NCBI GenBank assembly: GCA_030446765.1
Contig: JAUJMR010000001.1
Coordinates: 648,214-700,300, forward strand
DNA: 52,087 nucleotides
Source: Chloroflexia bacterium
GTDB lineage: Bacteria; Chloroflexota; Chloroflexia; Thermobaculales; Thermobaculaceae
Direction: 5' to 3'
A model generated the notes under the pieces. That model was not told the origin of the DNA, searched no databases, and saw nothing but the letters and a program-made list of their open reading frames with translations. Both the position numbers and the translations under genes were made by a program. This document shows positions 44,353 to 52,087 of the stretch, one piece after another (position 1 is the stretch's first letter; the number at the start of each line of letters is the position of its first letter).

Positions 44353-45702
44353 ATGCCCAAGATCACGTTCATCGGTGCGGGCAGCGCCGTGTTCACGCGC
44401 AACCTCATCGGCGATATCCTGACGTATCCCGAACTCGACGCCAGCCGGATCTGCCTGATGGACATCGACGAGGGCCGCCTCACTATGGTAGAGAAGCTGG
44501 CACAGAAGATGATTGCGGCGCAGGGATCGAGCATCACGATCGAGAGCACAACCGACCGGCGAGCGGCCCTCACCGACGCGAATTATGTGATCGTGACGAT
44601 CCAGGTCGGTGGCCTCGATGCATACGCGATGGACATTGAGATACCACGCAAGTACGGCGTAGAGCAGTGTGTTGGGGATACGCTCGTGCCGGGCGGGGTG
44701 TTCCGGGGGCTGCGCCACCTCTCGGTGATCTCGGATATCGCGCGGGAACTGGAAGAGGTTAGCCCCGACGCCCTAATCCTTCAGTACACGAACCCAATGG
44801 CGATCATCTGCTGGTCGCTCAGCCAGACGTCAAGCATCAAAACCGTCGGGCTCTGTCACAGCGTGCAGGGTACCTCCCGGCAACTCGCCCGTTACATCGG
44901 CGCTCCATACGAGGAAGTATCCTACTGGGTGGCCGGAATAAACCACGTCGCCTGGTTCCTGCGGTTTGAGTGGAACGGGCAGGATGCGTATCCCCTGCTG
45001 CGCGAGAAAATGCAGGAGGCGGCAATCCACGGCAGCGAGCCGGTCCGCTTCGAGCTGATGCGGCACTTCGGGTACTTCGTCACTGAATCGAGCGGCCACG
45101 CGAGCGAGTATTACCCGTACTTCCGGCGCAATCAGGCGGAGATCGATGCGCTGGTCGAGACGTTCACGGAGCCCGGGAATTCCTGGTTCGACAACGGCCG
45201 CTCCGGGGGCTACCTCCGTCACTGTCTGGAGGTGGCGGATGACTACTATCCCGACCTCGAGCGTCAGCTTGCGGAGGAGAAGCCGTCTCCCCTGAAGCGC
45301 TCGGACGAATACGGCGCACAGATCATGCACTCGATCGAGACGAACACGGCGCGCCGAATAAATGGCAACGTGCCGAACGGCGGACTCATAGCGAACCTGC
45401 CGGACGGGTGCTGTGTAGAAGTGCCGTGCCTCGTGGACAAGACAGGCATCAATCCGTGTCGCGTGGGTCCGCTGCCGGTACAGGTGGCGGGCGTTACCCG
45501 GCGCAACGTAGATGTGCAGGAGCTTGCTGTCCTCGGTCACATACACCGGGATAAGGAGCTGGTCGCCCAGGCGCTGAAGCTCGATCCCCTCACCAGCGCG
45601 GTGTGCACGCTCGACGAGGTGGACCGGATGACGGCGGAGCTTTTTGAGGCACAGGCGCGCTGGCTACCACAGTTCAGTGGCGCAGCCGTCGGAGCACGCT
45701 GA
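44353..45702 (+). CDS. family 4 glycoside hydrolase (alpha-glucosidase/alpha-galactosidase type)
   Basis: 449 residues from ATG 44353 with AGGAGCG upstream. GH4 enzymes need NAD and a divalent metal and work by oxidation, elimination and addition. Visible: dinucleotide site ITFIGAGSAVFTRNLIGDIL, DIDEGRL, LQYTNPMAIICW, GLCHSVQGTS (Cys and His metal ligands) and WVAGINHVAWFLRF. The length and the CHSVQ motif suit the alpha-glucosidase/alpha-galactosidase/AglB branch. Cytoplasmic. No transporter is adjacent. A leader of about 90 bp separates it from the divergent pheST promoter region. Confidence 0.93.
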   Translation: MPKITFIGAGSAVFTRNLIGDILTYPELDASRICLMDIDEGRLTMVEKLAQKMIAAQGSSITIESTTDRRAALTDANYVIVTIQVGGLDAYAMDIEIPRKYGVEQCVGDTLVPGGVFRGLRHLSVISDIARELEEVSPDALILQYTNPMAIICWSLSQTSSIKTVGLCHSVQGTSRQLARYIGAPYEEVSYWVAGINHVAWFLRFEWNGQDAYPLLREKMQEAAIHGSEPVRFELMRHFGYFVTESSGHASEYYPYFRRNQAEIDALVETFTEPGNSWFDNGRSGGYLRHCLEVADDYYPDLERQLAEEKPSPLKRSDEYGAQIMHSIETNTARRINGNVPNGGLIANLPDGCCVEVPCLVDKTGINPCRVGPLPVQVAGVTRRNVDVQELAVLGHIHRDKELVAQALKLDPLTSAVCTLDEVDRMTAELFEAQARWLPQFSGAAVGAR

Positions 45703-45837
45703 GGAGAACTCCCTGTAGATTGACGGGACGCTCAGTGTAACGGACAGTTGCGCCTGGTGCGGTGATCGGGAGATCCGGCGGTGTGTGTCAGCCACCATCC
45801 CGTTTGGGGTCCGTGATCCTGCATCTCGAGCTCCCCG

Positions 45838-47190
45838 CTATAGTGCAACGCCCTCGGTGAACCGGAATCGGCGCAGCAATAACGCGGGGGCGATGATGCA
45901 GCGCGGCTCACCGCTGGCATCGTCGACAACGAGTTTCCGCTCGCGGGTGACCTGCTCGATGCCGCGCAACGCGTCCAGCAGACGCTCCTCGAAGCACAGA
46001 TCCCCAACGGCGCGGCTCAGTACACCGTCCTTGATCAGAAACGTACCGTGTTGCGTCTCGCCACGGACGAGTGCTTTCCGTGGATCAACCACGCGCAGGT
46101 GGCTTAACCGGGATACAAGCAGCCCCCGCCGAACAGCACCGATCATGTTCTCCAGCTCCGCTTCTCCGTGCTCCATGAAGATGCTCGAAGCTACAGGGTC
46201 GCTCGCCCGCTCCCCCGCGGGTTCGGCCGCGTGTCCAGTGCTCGCCGTAGCGGCGGCGGCGGCGGTGCGGGTGTCATGCACGAGTCCGGTCTCAACGCCC
46301 TCACTCAAGAGCACCACCCGCTGCCGCGGCATGCCTTCGAAGTCGAAAGAGCTGTGAAGTCCGTCCGCGAAAGGAGCATCGTCGGTGAGCGTGACCCGCG
46401 GACCGGTTACCATATGGTCGCGCTTGCCCGAAAGGGCGCTCTGCCCCTCCCGTACGGCGCGCGCGCTGAAGCCGGGCCGCAAACAGCGGATCAGATCCGC
46501 CACGGCGTTCTGCTCCAGCACGACCTCGTACTCTCCTGCCTCGATCGTCGTGGGGGCAGCACTCGTCAGCGCCTTCGAGATGGCCTGCTCCACGACATCG
46601 AGCGGGTTGAGCTGCGCCACGTCGCGCGCGTAAGCATCGCCATAGCCAGATCCGCCGGTGCCGCGCACCATAGCGTTGATCCCGGCATCCGTGCGCGACT
46701 CAAAGGCCCGCAGGCCGGAGGTGTTCCCAATCGCCACCTGGCGGACGGCAGTGCGATACATGCCGGATGCCACGAGTCCGTTTCCGCACGCCTGTTCTAC
46801 CATCAGTTCTACAGCCTCCGCCCGCTGCTTCCGCGTCCATAGTGCGGTCAGGGGGGCGTACGGCTGGGTCTCGGGGTACTGTTGAGGACCGGGAAGGGGT
46901 GGCAGCAGGTACTCGGGTGAACTGTCCCGAGCGATGCGCGCAAGTTCGTCCGCCAGCCGAACCAGAGAAGCGTCATCACAGCGGTGCGTCACGCCCCAAG
47001 CCTCACGTCCGGCATGCCGGACGCGCAGGTAGACCGACTCGCTGCTCTCCGATTTATCCTGCTCAACGTGGTTATCCGCGTAAGTGGTGGTCTCCAGCCG
47101 CCGCGAACGCAGCACCACTTGCGCCTCATCGGCCCGGCACGCGAGCAACGCGCGCTCCACGATCTCCAGTGACTCCTGCTTCCCCCGCAT
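45838..47190 (-). CDS. tldE: TldD/PmbA family protein (TldE-like)
   Basis: 450 residues. The family pattern includes EAQVVLRSRRLETTTYADNHVEQ, SGLRAFESRTDAGINAMVRG, FEGMPRQRVVLLSEGVETGLVHDT and KDGVLSRAVGDLCFEERLLD. The HExxxH metal motif of TldD is absent, as in TldE/PmbA, the non-catalytic partner of the TldD/E protease that cleaves unfolded peptides and matures some natural products. tldD is not in the window. The ATG touches the stop of the upstream lipoprotein gene (TAG/ATG). Confidence 0.85.
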   Translation of the reverse strand: MRGKQESLEIVERALLACRADEAQVVLRSRRLETTTYADNHVEQDKSESSESVYLRVRHAGREAWGVTHRCDDASLVRLADELARIARDSSPEYLLPPLPGPQQYPETQPYAPLTALWTRKQRAEAVELMVEQACGNGLVASGMYRTAVRQVAIGNTSGLRAFESRTDAGINAMVRGTGGSGYGDAYARDVAQLNPLDVVEQAISKALTSAAPTTIEAGEYEVVLEQNAVADLIRCLRPGFSARAVREGQSALSGKRDHMVTGPRVTLTDDAPFADGLHSSFDFEGMPRQRVVLLSEGVETGLVHDTRTAAAAATASTGHAAEPAGERASDPVASSIFMEHGEAELENMIGAVRRGLLVSRLSHLRVVDPRKALVRGETQHGTFLIKDGVLSRAVGDLCFEERLLDALRGIEQVTRERKLVVDDASGEPRCIIAPALLLRRFRFTEGVAL

Positions 47191-48618
47191 CTAACGCCCC
47201 GGATCCGTGCCGTACTTGCCGCGGAGGTACTTGCGCCACTCCCGCTCGAACTCCGGCTGGCCCACACCTAGCGCCGCGCGTAGCGCCCGGTCTACAGTGC
47301 CGTGGTCGCGATGGGCTCTCGCCAGCCGCCAGTAGCCGTTCATACCATGAGTCTGTATCACGTACGATACGATCTCGTACGACTGCGCGTATGCGAGGCC
47401 GGCGACGCCGGTCAGCCGCTCGAAAGCCGCGAGCTGGGGCAGGCTGTACAGGCCGTCTGCACGTAGCGCACGGCGAATCTCATACGGTCGGGGGTTGCCG
47501 GACACCCACTCGGCCAGCCCCTCCGTCATCCAGTCCGGCAAGGAGCCGAGGGGCACGCGCCGGTCCGCGAGCAGGTGCGTCAGCTCGTGGGTGGCGGTTT
47601 TCGCAAGCTCATCATACGGCGAGCCATACGGACGATATGTACCGAAGCCAAATGAGCCAGGACTACGCAGAAAGAGCGCGTTTGGAGTCGCGCTACGATA
47701 GTATCCCACGCTCTCACCCGCTGCTTGTCCGGGCGAGACCTCATACGCAGGCAGCAGCCGGACGCGAATGCGCTGCCTGGATCGGACCGCCAACCGACTG
47801 CTGACGGTACGGTATGCCGTTTCGGAAAGGAGCATGACACGCCGCGCCTGAGCCGCGTCCCAGGAATAGTACTCAAGCGTGATCGCTGTCCCGTGCATCG
47901 AGTGCAGCGTACCGAGCTCCCGCCGCGTTGGCTCCGCCAGCTTCCATCGACCGTCCACCCTGCGGAACACCCAGTCCTGCGTGGCGCGCCCATACTCGTC
48001 CCGATTGAATACGAGCGTCAGATCGATCTTCCCGGTGTAGTATCCATGCCCGAGCGGCCGGACATTCCGCACCCGAGCGCTCGCATCACCCTCGGCGTAG
48101 TTGATGAGCCAGAGGGCGTACTGTTCCTCCTGCACCTCCCGCCAGTATGGGTTCCCGGGAACGATCGTGGTGCGGAAGAGTTGAACGTCTTTCGCGTCCA
48201 ATGCCTCGTAATAGCGATTGACTGTTTGCTGAATACCGCGCCGCGCACTCGCGAGAGTGACCGGCTTCTGCACCGGCGCGGTGCGCGGCCGAACCTTCGC
48301 CGTGTGCTGAACCGGCTTCGTTGGCGCGGGTTCCGCGCGCTTGATCGTGCTGTCGGTTGGCCGGCGCGTCGCTTCGACGGATGCTGTAGCGGTCGCAAGA
48401 GCCCGATCCGGTGTGGCAGTGGCCTCCAACGCGGTCCGGGCGACAGACGTTGCCCCCGACGCCTGCTCAACCGGTGCTCGCCTAACGGCGCTCGGTTGTC
48501 GTGTCACCCCCTGATCGTCGGCAACGGGAGGTGACGGTCGAGCCGAGCGCATAGTGCACCCACCCAGAGTAAGGAGCAGCAGCAGGCTGAGCAGAGCGCG
48601 GACGGGGAGGGTCAGCAA
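47191..48618 (-). CDS. lipoprotein with MA-type metallopeptidase domain
   Basis: 475 residues from TTG 48618 with GGAG upstream. The signal sequence ends in the lipobox LTLGGC. A long Thr/Pro/Arg-rich linker follows, then a SnoaL/NTF2-like region (VNRYYEALDAKDVQLFRTTI) and a zinc peptidase part: ATHELTHLLADRR with HExxH, and GLAEWVSGNPRPYE giving the Glu ligand. This is the MA-type gluzincin plan. It likely acts on extracytoplasmic proteins. It lies 51 bp after panB and touches tldE. Confidence 0.85.
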   Translation of the reverse strand: MLTLPVRALLSLLLLLTLGGCTMRSARPSPPVADDQGVTRQPSAVRRAPVEQASGATSVARTALEATATPDRALATATASVEATRRPTDSTIKRAEPAPTKPVQHTAKVRPRTAPVQKPVTLASARRGIQQTVNRYYEALDAKDVQLFRTTIVPGNPYWREVQEEQYALWLINYAEGDASARVRNVRPLGHGYYTGKIDLTLVFNRDEYGRATQDWVFRRVDGRWKLAEPTRRELGTLHSMHGTAITLEYYSWDAAQARRVMLLSETAYRTVSSRLAVRSRQRIRVRLLPAYEVSPGQAAGESVGYYRSATPNALFLRSPGSFGFGTYRPYGSPYDELAKTATHELTHLLADRRVPLGSLPDWMTEGLAEWVSGNPRPYEIRRALRADGLYSLPQLAAFERLTGVAGLAYAQSYEIVSYVIQTHGMNGYWRLARAHRDHGTVDRALRAALGVGQPEFEREWRKYLRGKYGTDPGR

Positions 48619-48669
48619 CTGCCGATCACTCCGATGCCTGGCCGAACGCGCTAGGGACGCACCCTTTGG

Positions 48670-49536
48670 TCACGGCTGGCCACCGGCAAGAAGGCCACGC
48701 AGGAGATCGAGCTCCTCCGACTTCATCTTGAAACTATGCTCTTCAGCGGGGAACAGGCGGTCCTTCACCTCGGCTCGATACGTCGCGAAGCCCGAATGGA
48801 ACGCCGCACCCAGGTCGGCATACTGCCGTGCAAGCCGAGGCTGATGATCGGAAAGGCCGAACATGTCGTGCATGACGAGCACCTGTCCATCGCAATGCAC
48901 GCCTGCACCGATACCGATTGTCGGCACGTGAAGGGAACGGGTCACGATCTCTGCGACACGCGCGGGAATCGCTTCAAGCACGATGGCAAATACGCCAGCA
49001 TCTTCGAGCTCGCGCGCGCCGTTGACCAGGCGCGACGCCGCCTCCGCCTGCCGCCCCTGAACCCGCAAGCCGCCCAGCGCCGCGGACGATTGTGGGGTCA
49101 ACCCAAGGTGTCCCATCACAGGGATTCCGGCGCCGACGATCGCCTGCACGGTGGGGATCATCGCCGCGCCACCTTCCAGCTTCACGGCATCCACCCCACC
49201 CTCGCTCATCAGCCTCCCGGCATTGAGGATCGCGTCGCGGGTTGATGGCTGGTAGCTCATATACGGCAGGTCACCGATGACGAGCGCCCGCTGTACCGCC
49301 CCGCTCACTGCACGAGAATGCGTCACCATCTCGTCCATCGTGACCGGAAGCGTCGAGGAATAACCTAGGACGTTGTTCCCGATGGAGTCACCGACCAGGA
49401 TGGCATCCATGCCTGCCTCATCCGCGAAGCGGGCCGTCGGGTGATCGTATGAGGTAACCATCGCGATGGGCTCACCGCGGGCCTTGTACTCGCCGAAATC
49501 AAGCACGGTGATTTTGGCAGCGCTAGTTGTCGTCAC
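48670..49536 (-). CDS. panB: 3-methyl-2-oxobutanoate hydroxymethyltransferase
   Basis: PanB makes ketopantoate for pantothenate and coenzyme A. 288 residues, full length. Motifs: MVTSYDHPTARFADEAGMDAILVGDSIGN, DLPYMSYQPS, GHLGLTPQSSAALGG and VPTIGIGAG. The GTG at 49536 has GGAGGGAG upstream; the frame continues upstream without similarity. A promoter with TTTACA and TATGTT lies at 49589-49618. The downstream genes (peptidase lipoprotein, tldE) are probably co-transcribed but functionally unrelated. Confidence 0.95.
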   Translation of the reverse strand: MTTTSAAKITVLDFGEYKARGEPIAMVTSYDHPTARFADEAGMDAILVGDSIGNNVLGYSSTLPVTMDEMVTHSRAVSGAVQRALVIGDLPYMSYQPSTRDAILNAGRLMSEGGVDAVKLEGGAAMIPTVQAIVGAGIPVMGHLGLTPQSSAALGGLRVQGRQAEAASRLVNGARELEDAGVFAIVLEAIPARVAEIVTRSLHVPTIGIGAGVHCDGQVLVMHDMFGLSDHQPRLARQYADLGAAFHSGFATYRAEVKDRLFPAEEHSFKMKSEELDLLRGLLAGGQP

Positions 49537-49588
49537 AGACTCTCCCTCCGGCTTGTGCATGCCAGACACACCGGTCACGCCTACGGGC

Positions 49589-49618
49589 AACATATCACGG
49601 GGCTGTCCACGTTGTAAA
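49589..49618 (-). promoter_or_regulatory. promoter of panB
   Basis: Minus strand -35 TTTACA (49613-49618), 18-bp spacer, -10 TATGTT (49589-49594), about 53 bp before the GTG start. Confidence 0.5.
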
Positions 49619-49666
49619 GCAGTCGGTCTCGGCGCGATCCGCTCAGGGGAAGTCGGATGGGTCCGG

Positions 49667-49672
49667 TATAAT
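49667..49672 (+). promoter_or_regulatory. -10 box of rlmN, probably leaderless
   Basis: TATAAT at 49667-49672 ends six bases before the GTG start of rlmN at 49679, so transcription would begin at or beside the start codon. There is no ribosome-binding site between. Confidence 0.6.
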
Positions 49673-49678
49673 AGATCC

Positions 49679-50794
49679 GTGAATACAACGACAGAGACAA
49701 TCCAGTTAACACCACGGCCAGAAGTCGCAAGGTCCCGGAGTCCGAAACCGGCCGTCGGCGTACTCGATCTCAACCTTGAGGAACTGCGCGCCTGGTGCCG
49801 CGAGCACGGTGAGCCGGAGTATCGCGCGACGCAGATATGGAAGGGCCTATACGCCGATCTGCGTGCGGAAGTCGGAGAGATCAGCACACTCCCTGCGGCA
49901 CTCCGCGCCCGCGTCGCGGACGACCTGCCGATGCCCCGCATCGAGCCACTTCATTCGTGGAAGGCGGATGGTGGCGCGACGCACAAGGTGCTCTTCCAGC
50001 TACACGACGGCAAGGCTGTCGAGAGTGTGCTGATGCGCTATGAGGACGGTCGGGCGACCGTGTGCGTAAGCTCGCAGGCGGGGTGCGCGATGGGTTGCGT
50101 CTTCTGTGCGACCGGGCTGGGAGGGTTCGACCGCAACCTCTCCGCGGGGGAGATTTTGGCGCAGATCCTGTACTTCGCCCGCGATCTGAAGCGGGAGGGC
50201 CGCCGGCTCACGAACATCGTGTACATGGGCATGGGCGAGCCACTTGCAAATCCTCGCGCCGTATGGCGCTCCATCGAGAACCTGCACGAGCCAGCGGGGA
50301 TGCACTTCAGCCCACGCCGCATCACGGTTTCCACGGTGGGCATCGTGCCGCAGATCCTTCGCTTCGCGGAGGCCGATCTGCCGGTCAACCTTGCGATCAG
50401 CTTGCACGCACCGGACGACGAGCTGCGTGGTGCTATGATGCCGGTGAACCACCGCTGGCCGGTCCGCGAGCTCATGGACGCGGCCCGTGCATACACCGAG
50501 CGGTCCGGTCGCCGCATCAGCTTCGAGTACGCGCTCATCGCCGGCTCGAACAGCTCGATCGAGCACGCGCGGGCGCTAGCCGATCTGCTGCGCGGCATGC
50601 TGTGTCACGTCAACCTGATACCGCTCAACAAGGTGCCCGGCAGCCCGCTGGAGCCACCGTCGCCCGAAGCGGTCCGCGCGTTCCAGGATACGCTACTCGC
50701 GGCTGGGATTCCGTGCACCGTTCGGCTCGAGCGCGGTGCGGATATTCTGGCCGCCTGTGGACAGTTGCGCATCGAGCACGCTCAGAGCGCGTGA
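49679..50794 (+). CDS. rlmN: 23S rRNA (adenine(2503)-C(2))-methyltransferase
   Basis: Radical-SAM enzyme that methylates A2503 of 23S rRNA and A37 of some tRNAs. 371 residues. CAMGCVFCATGLGGF is the radical-SAM CxxxCxxC cluster; NIVYMGMGEPLANPRAV and STVGIVPQI bind SAM; the second catalytic cysteine is in ILAACGQLR at the end. The GTG at 49679 sits six bases after a TATAAT box, pointing to a leaderless mRNA; the frame itself extends to 49466. Its stop overlaps larC by 4 bp. Confidence 0.95.
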   Translation: MNTTTETIQLTPRPEVARSRSPKPAVGVLDLNLEELRAWCREHGEPEYRATQIWKGLYADLRAEVGEISTLPAALRARVADDLPMPRIEPLHSWKADGGATHKVLFQLHDGKAVESVLMRYEDGRATVCVSSQAGCAMGCVFCATGLGGFDRNLSAGEILAQILYFARDLKREGRRLTNIVYMGMGEPLANPRAVWRSIENLHEPAGMHFSPRRITVSTVGIVPQILRFAEADLPVNLAISLHAPDDELRGAMMPVNHRWPVRELMDAARAYTERSGRRISFEYALIAGSNSSIEHARALADLLRGMLCHVNLIPLNKVPGSPLEPPSPEAVRAFQDTLLAAGIPCTVRLERGADILAACGQLRIEHAQSA

Positions 50795-51966
50795 CTGGCC
50801 TCTATCTCGACGCGTACTCCGGCATCAGCGGGGATATGTTCCTCGGAGCCCTGCTTGACCTGGGCGTACCTCACAATCACCTGGCGGCCGGGTTAGACAA
50901 GCTCGGCCTCCCTGGCTGGCGTTTGGAAGGTGAGCGGGTCGAGCAGCACGGGGTCACAGGCACCCGCGCCCGCGTGCATCTTGACGACGTACCCCAACCA
51001 CACCGCTACCTCTCCGACATCCGGGAGATCATCCAGTCGTCATCCCTGACATTGCGGATTCAGGAGGACGCGATCGGTGTGTTCGACCGGCTCGCACGCG
51101 CGGAGGCACGAGTCCATGGCACGGGCGTTGAGGAAGTCCACTTCCATGAAGTCGGCGCCGTGGACGCGATCGTCGACATCGTCGGCGCCTGTCTCGGACT
51201 CCAGTACCTGGGAGTGTCCAACTTCACCTGCTCGCCCTTGCCCATGGGGATGGGTTTCGTCCGCGCGGCCCACGGCACACTGCCCGTCCCCGCACCCGCG
51301 ACACTTGAGATCCTCACCGCGTCCGGCGCGGCAGTGCTGCCTGGGCAAGGCGAGGGGGAGATGGTGACGCCGACCGGCGCCGCGCTCGTGGCACACTTCG
51401 GTCGCTTCGCTGATACGGCGGTATTGCACCCTGCCAAGATCGGTTATGGCTTCGGTACGCGGGTATTGCCCTGGCCGAACGCGCTCCGCGCGGTGCTCAC
51501 CGAAGAGCAGGCACGACCGGCGCTCGAAACAGACACGGTCACGTTGCTGGAGTGTAACGTAGACGACATGAGCGCAGAAATCTTTCCGTACGTGATCGAG
51601 CGCCTGCTGGAGCGCGGGGCACTGGACGCGTGGACGACGCCGGTGACAATGAAGAAGGGCCGCCCAGCCACTGTGTTGAGCGTCCTCGTGAACACGGGGG
51701 ACGAGGAGCGTTTTGCTGACCTCCTGCTGCGCGAAACGACAACGCTCGGCGTACGCTACATCCCATGGCGGCGCTTCAAGGCCGACCGCGAGATGCGCAC
51801 CGTCCATACCCAGTGGGGCGAGGTTCGCATGAAACTGAAGCTCCTCGAAGGGGAGGTAGCGGACGCCACGCCAGAATACGAGGATTGCGCCCGCCTGGCG
51901 CGCGAGCACGACTTGCCACTCCGTGCGGTGTACGAAGCCGCCGCCAACGCCGCTCGTCAGCTATAA
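50791..51966 (+). CDS. larC: LarC, nickel-insertion protein for the NPN cofactor
   Basis: LarC puts nickel into the pincer cofactor (NPN) used by lactate racemase LarA and related enzymes; it uses CTP. 391 residues. Motifs: LYLDAYSGISGDMFLGALLDLG, VEEVHFHEVGAVDAIVDIVGA, FVRAAHGTLPVPAPAT, EGEMVTPTGAALV and LLECNVDDMSAE. One continuous frame, unlike the ribosomal-frameshift larC1/larC2 arrangement of lactobacilli. The GTG start overlaps the rlmN stop (GTGA). larA, larB and larE are not in the window. Confidence 0.94.
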   Translation: MTGLYLDAYSGISGDMFLGALLDLGVPHNHLAAGLDKLGLPGWRLEGERVEQHGVTGTRARVHLDDVPQPHRYLSDIREIIQSSSLTLRIQEDAIGVFDRLARAEARVHGTGVEEVHFHEVGAVDAIVDIVGACLGLQYLGVSNFTCSPLPMGMGFVRAAHGTLPVPAPATLEILTASGAAVLPGQGEGEMVTPTGAALVAHFGRFADTAVLHPAKIGYGFGTRVLPWPNALRAVLTEEQARPALETDTVTLLECNVDDMSAEIFPYVIERLLERGALDAWTTPVTMKKGRPATVLSVLVNTGDEERFADLLLRETTTLGVRYIPWRRFKADREMRTVHTQWGEVRMKLKLLEGEVADATPEYEDCARLAREHDLPLRAVYEAAANAARQL

Positions 51967-52087
51967 GGGATAGTCTTCGCAGTCGAAAATACTCCCATTT
52001 CGCGTCGGTCAGCCTACCTGTGGGCGCTGTAGAAGGCCCAAAGTTCGCGTACCCCGCCGGACGCTCCTTGCATAACCGTGGAGGTAG
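51967..52087. other. sequence after larC
   Basis: 121 bp to the end of the window. The last bases (GTGGAGGTAG) may be the ribosome-binding site of a gene beyond the edge. Nothing else recognised. Confidence 0.4.

Noticed and set aside
50062-50790. N-terminal 243 codons of the long frame that leads into larC
   Set aside because: Out of frame inside rlmN; LarC begins at the GTGA overlap at 50791.
1-52087. CRISPR array, prophage, integrative element or rRNA operon
   Set aside because: No regularly spaced direct repeats, phage structural genes, integrase, or conserved rRNA sequence were seen on either strand.

Overview
This is a GC-rich bacterial chromosomal segment (about 60% GC by eye). Frequent GTG and TTG starts, short stop/start overlaps, scpA/scpB, LarC, a class-F-like sortase, a CruF-type carotenoid hydratase, a PGM1-like peptide ligase, F420-type luciferase-like enzymes and an intact 8-oxoguanine glycosylase all fit a free-living member of Chloroflexota (Thermomicrobia-like). 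The phylum is inferred from gene content and protein style; no rRNA or tRNA gene was found to confirm it. There is no phage, integrase, transposase, CRISPR array or plasmid module.

Layout. 1-4 kb: the end of a VWA membrane protein, then a minus-strand operon of an M50 protease, an HD protein, scpA and scpB. 4-9 kb: a DinB-like protein, an orphan MDMPI-like C-terminal domain, a SET-domain protein, a secreted C39-like peptidase, a small basic protein and an LLM oxidoreductase. 9-15 kb: an OppF/OppD ATPase pair with a clear promoter, an HhH-GPD glycosylase, a 2H phosphoesterase, a Gfo/Idh/MocA oxidoreductase and a secreted protein with an MPDTG-type anchor. 15-17 kb: a PGM1-like ATP-grasp ligase. 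17-19.2 kb: gene-poor decayed DNA with repeats, a 3' scrap of an OGG1 gene, a frameshifted M10-like metalloprotease and its broken companion. 19.4-24.3 kb: OGG1 overlapping a MacB/LolD-like ATPase, with a large FtsX-type permease. 24.6-28.2 kb: a flavin reductase, then three consecutive genes each with one apparent frameshift (NUDIX, DUF429-like, SGNH hydrolase). 28.2-32 kb: hisF, a HisI-like protein, a TatA-like protein and an SDR. 32-36.3 kb: a LOV histidine kinase divergent from cruF, a 624-bp tandem duplication and a sortase. 36.6-40.8 kb: an NTF2-like remnant, a membrane-anchored hydrolase, a lipoprotein glycoside hydrolase and an SDR. 40.8-44.4 kb: pheST with an attenuator-like leader. 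44.3-52 kb: a GH4 glycosidase, panB with an MA-type peptidase and tldE/pmbA, then rlmN and larC.

The most notable points are the blue-light LOV kinase beside a carotenoid gene, the diverged tandem duplication of a convergent overlapping gene pair (cruF and the sortase tail), the Phe-codon leader and terminator before pheS, two dispersed intergenic repeat families, and a HisI-like protein whose metal-binding aspartates are all replaced. Seven genes or gene remnants carry apparent frameshifts, one of them (the NTF2-like remnant) two. The essential pheT is among them, and several lesions sit in short homopolymers, so base-calling errors are at least as likely as gene decay. No clearly new multi-gene system was found; the LOV/carotenoid locus and the PGM1-like ligase are the best candidates for unexplored biology.
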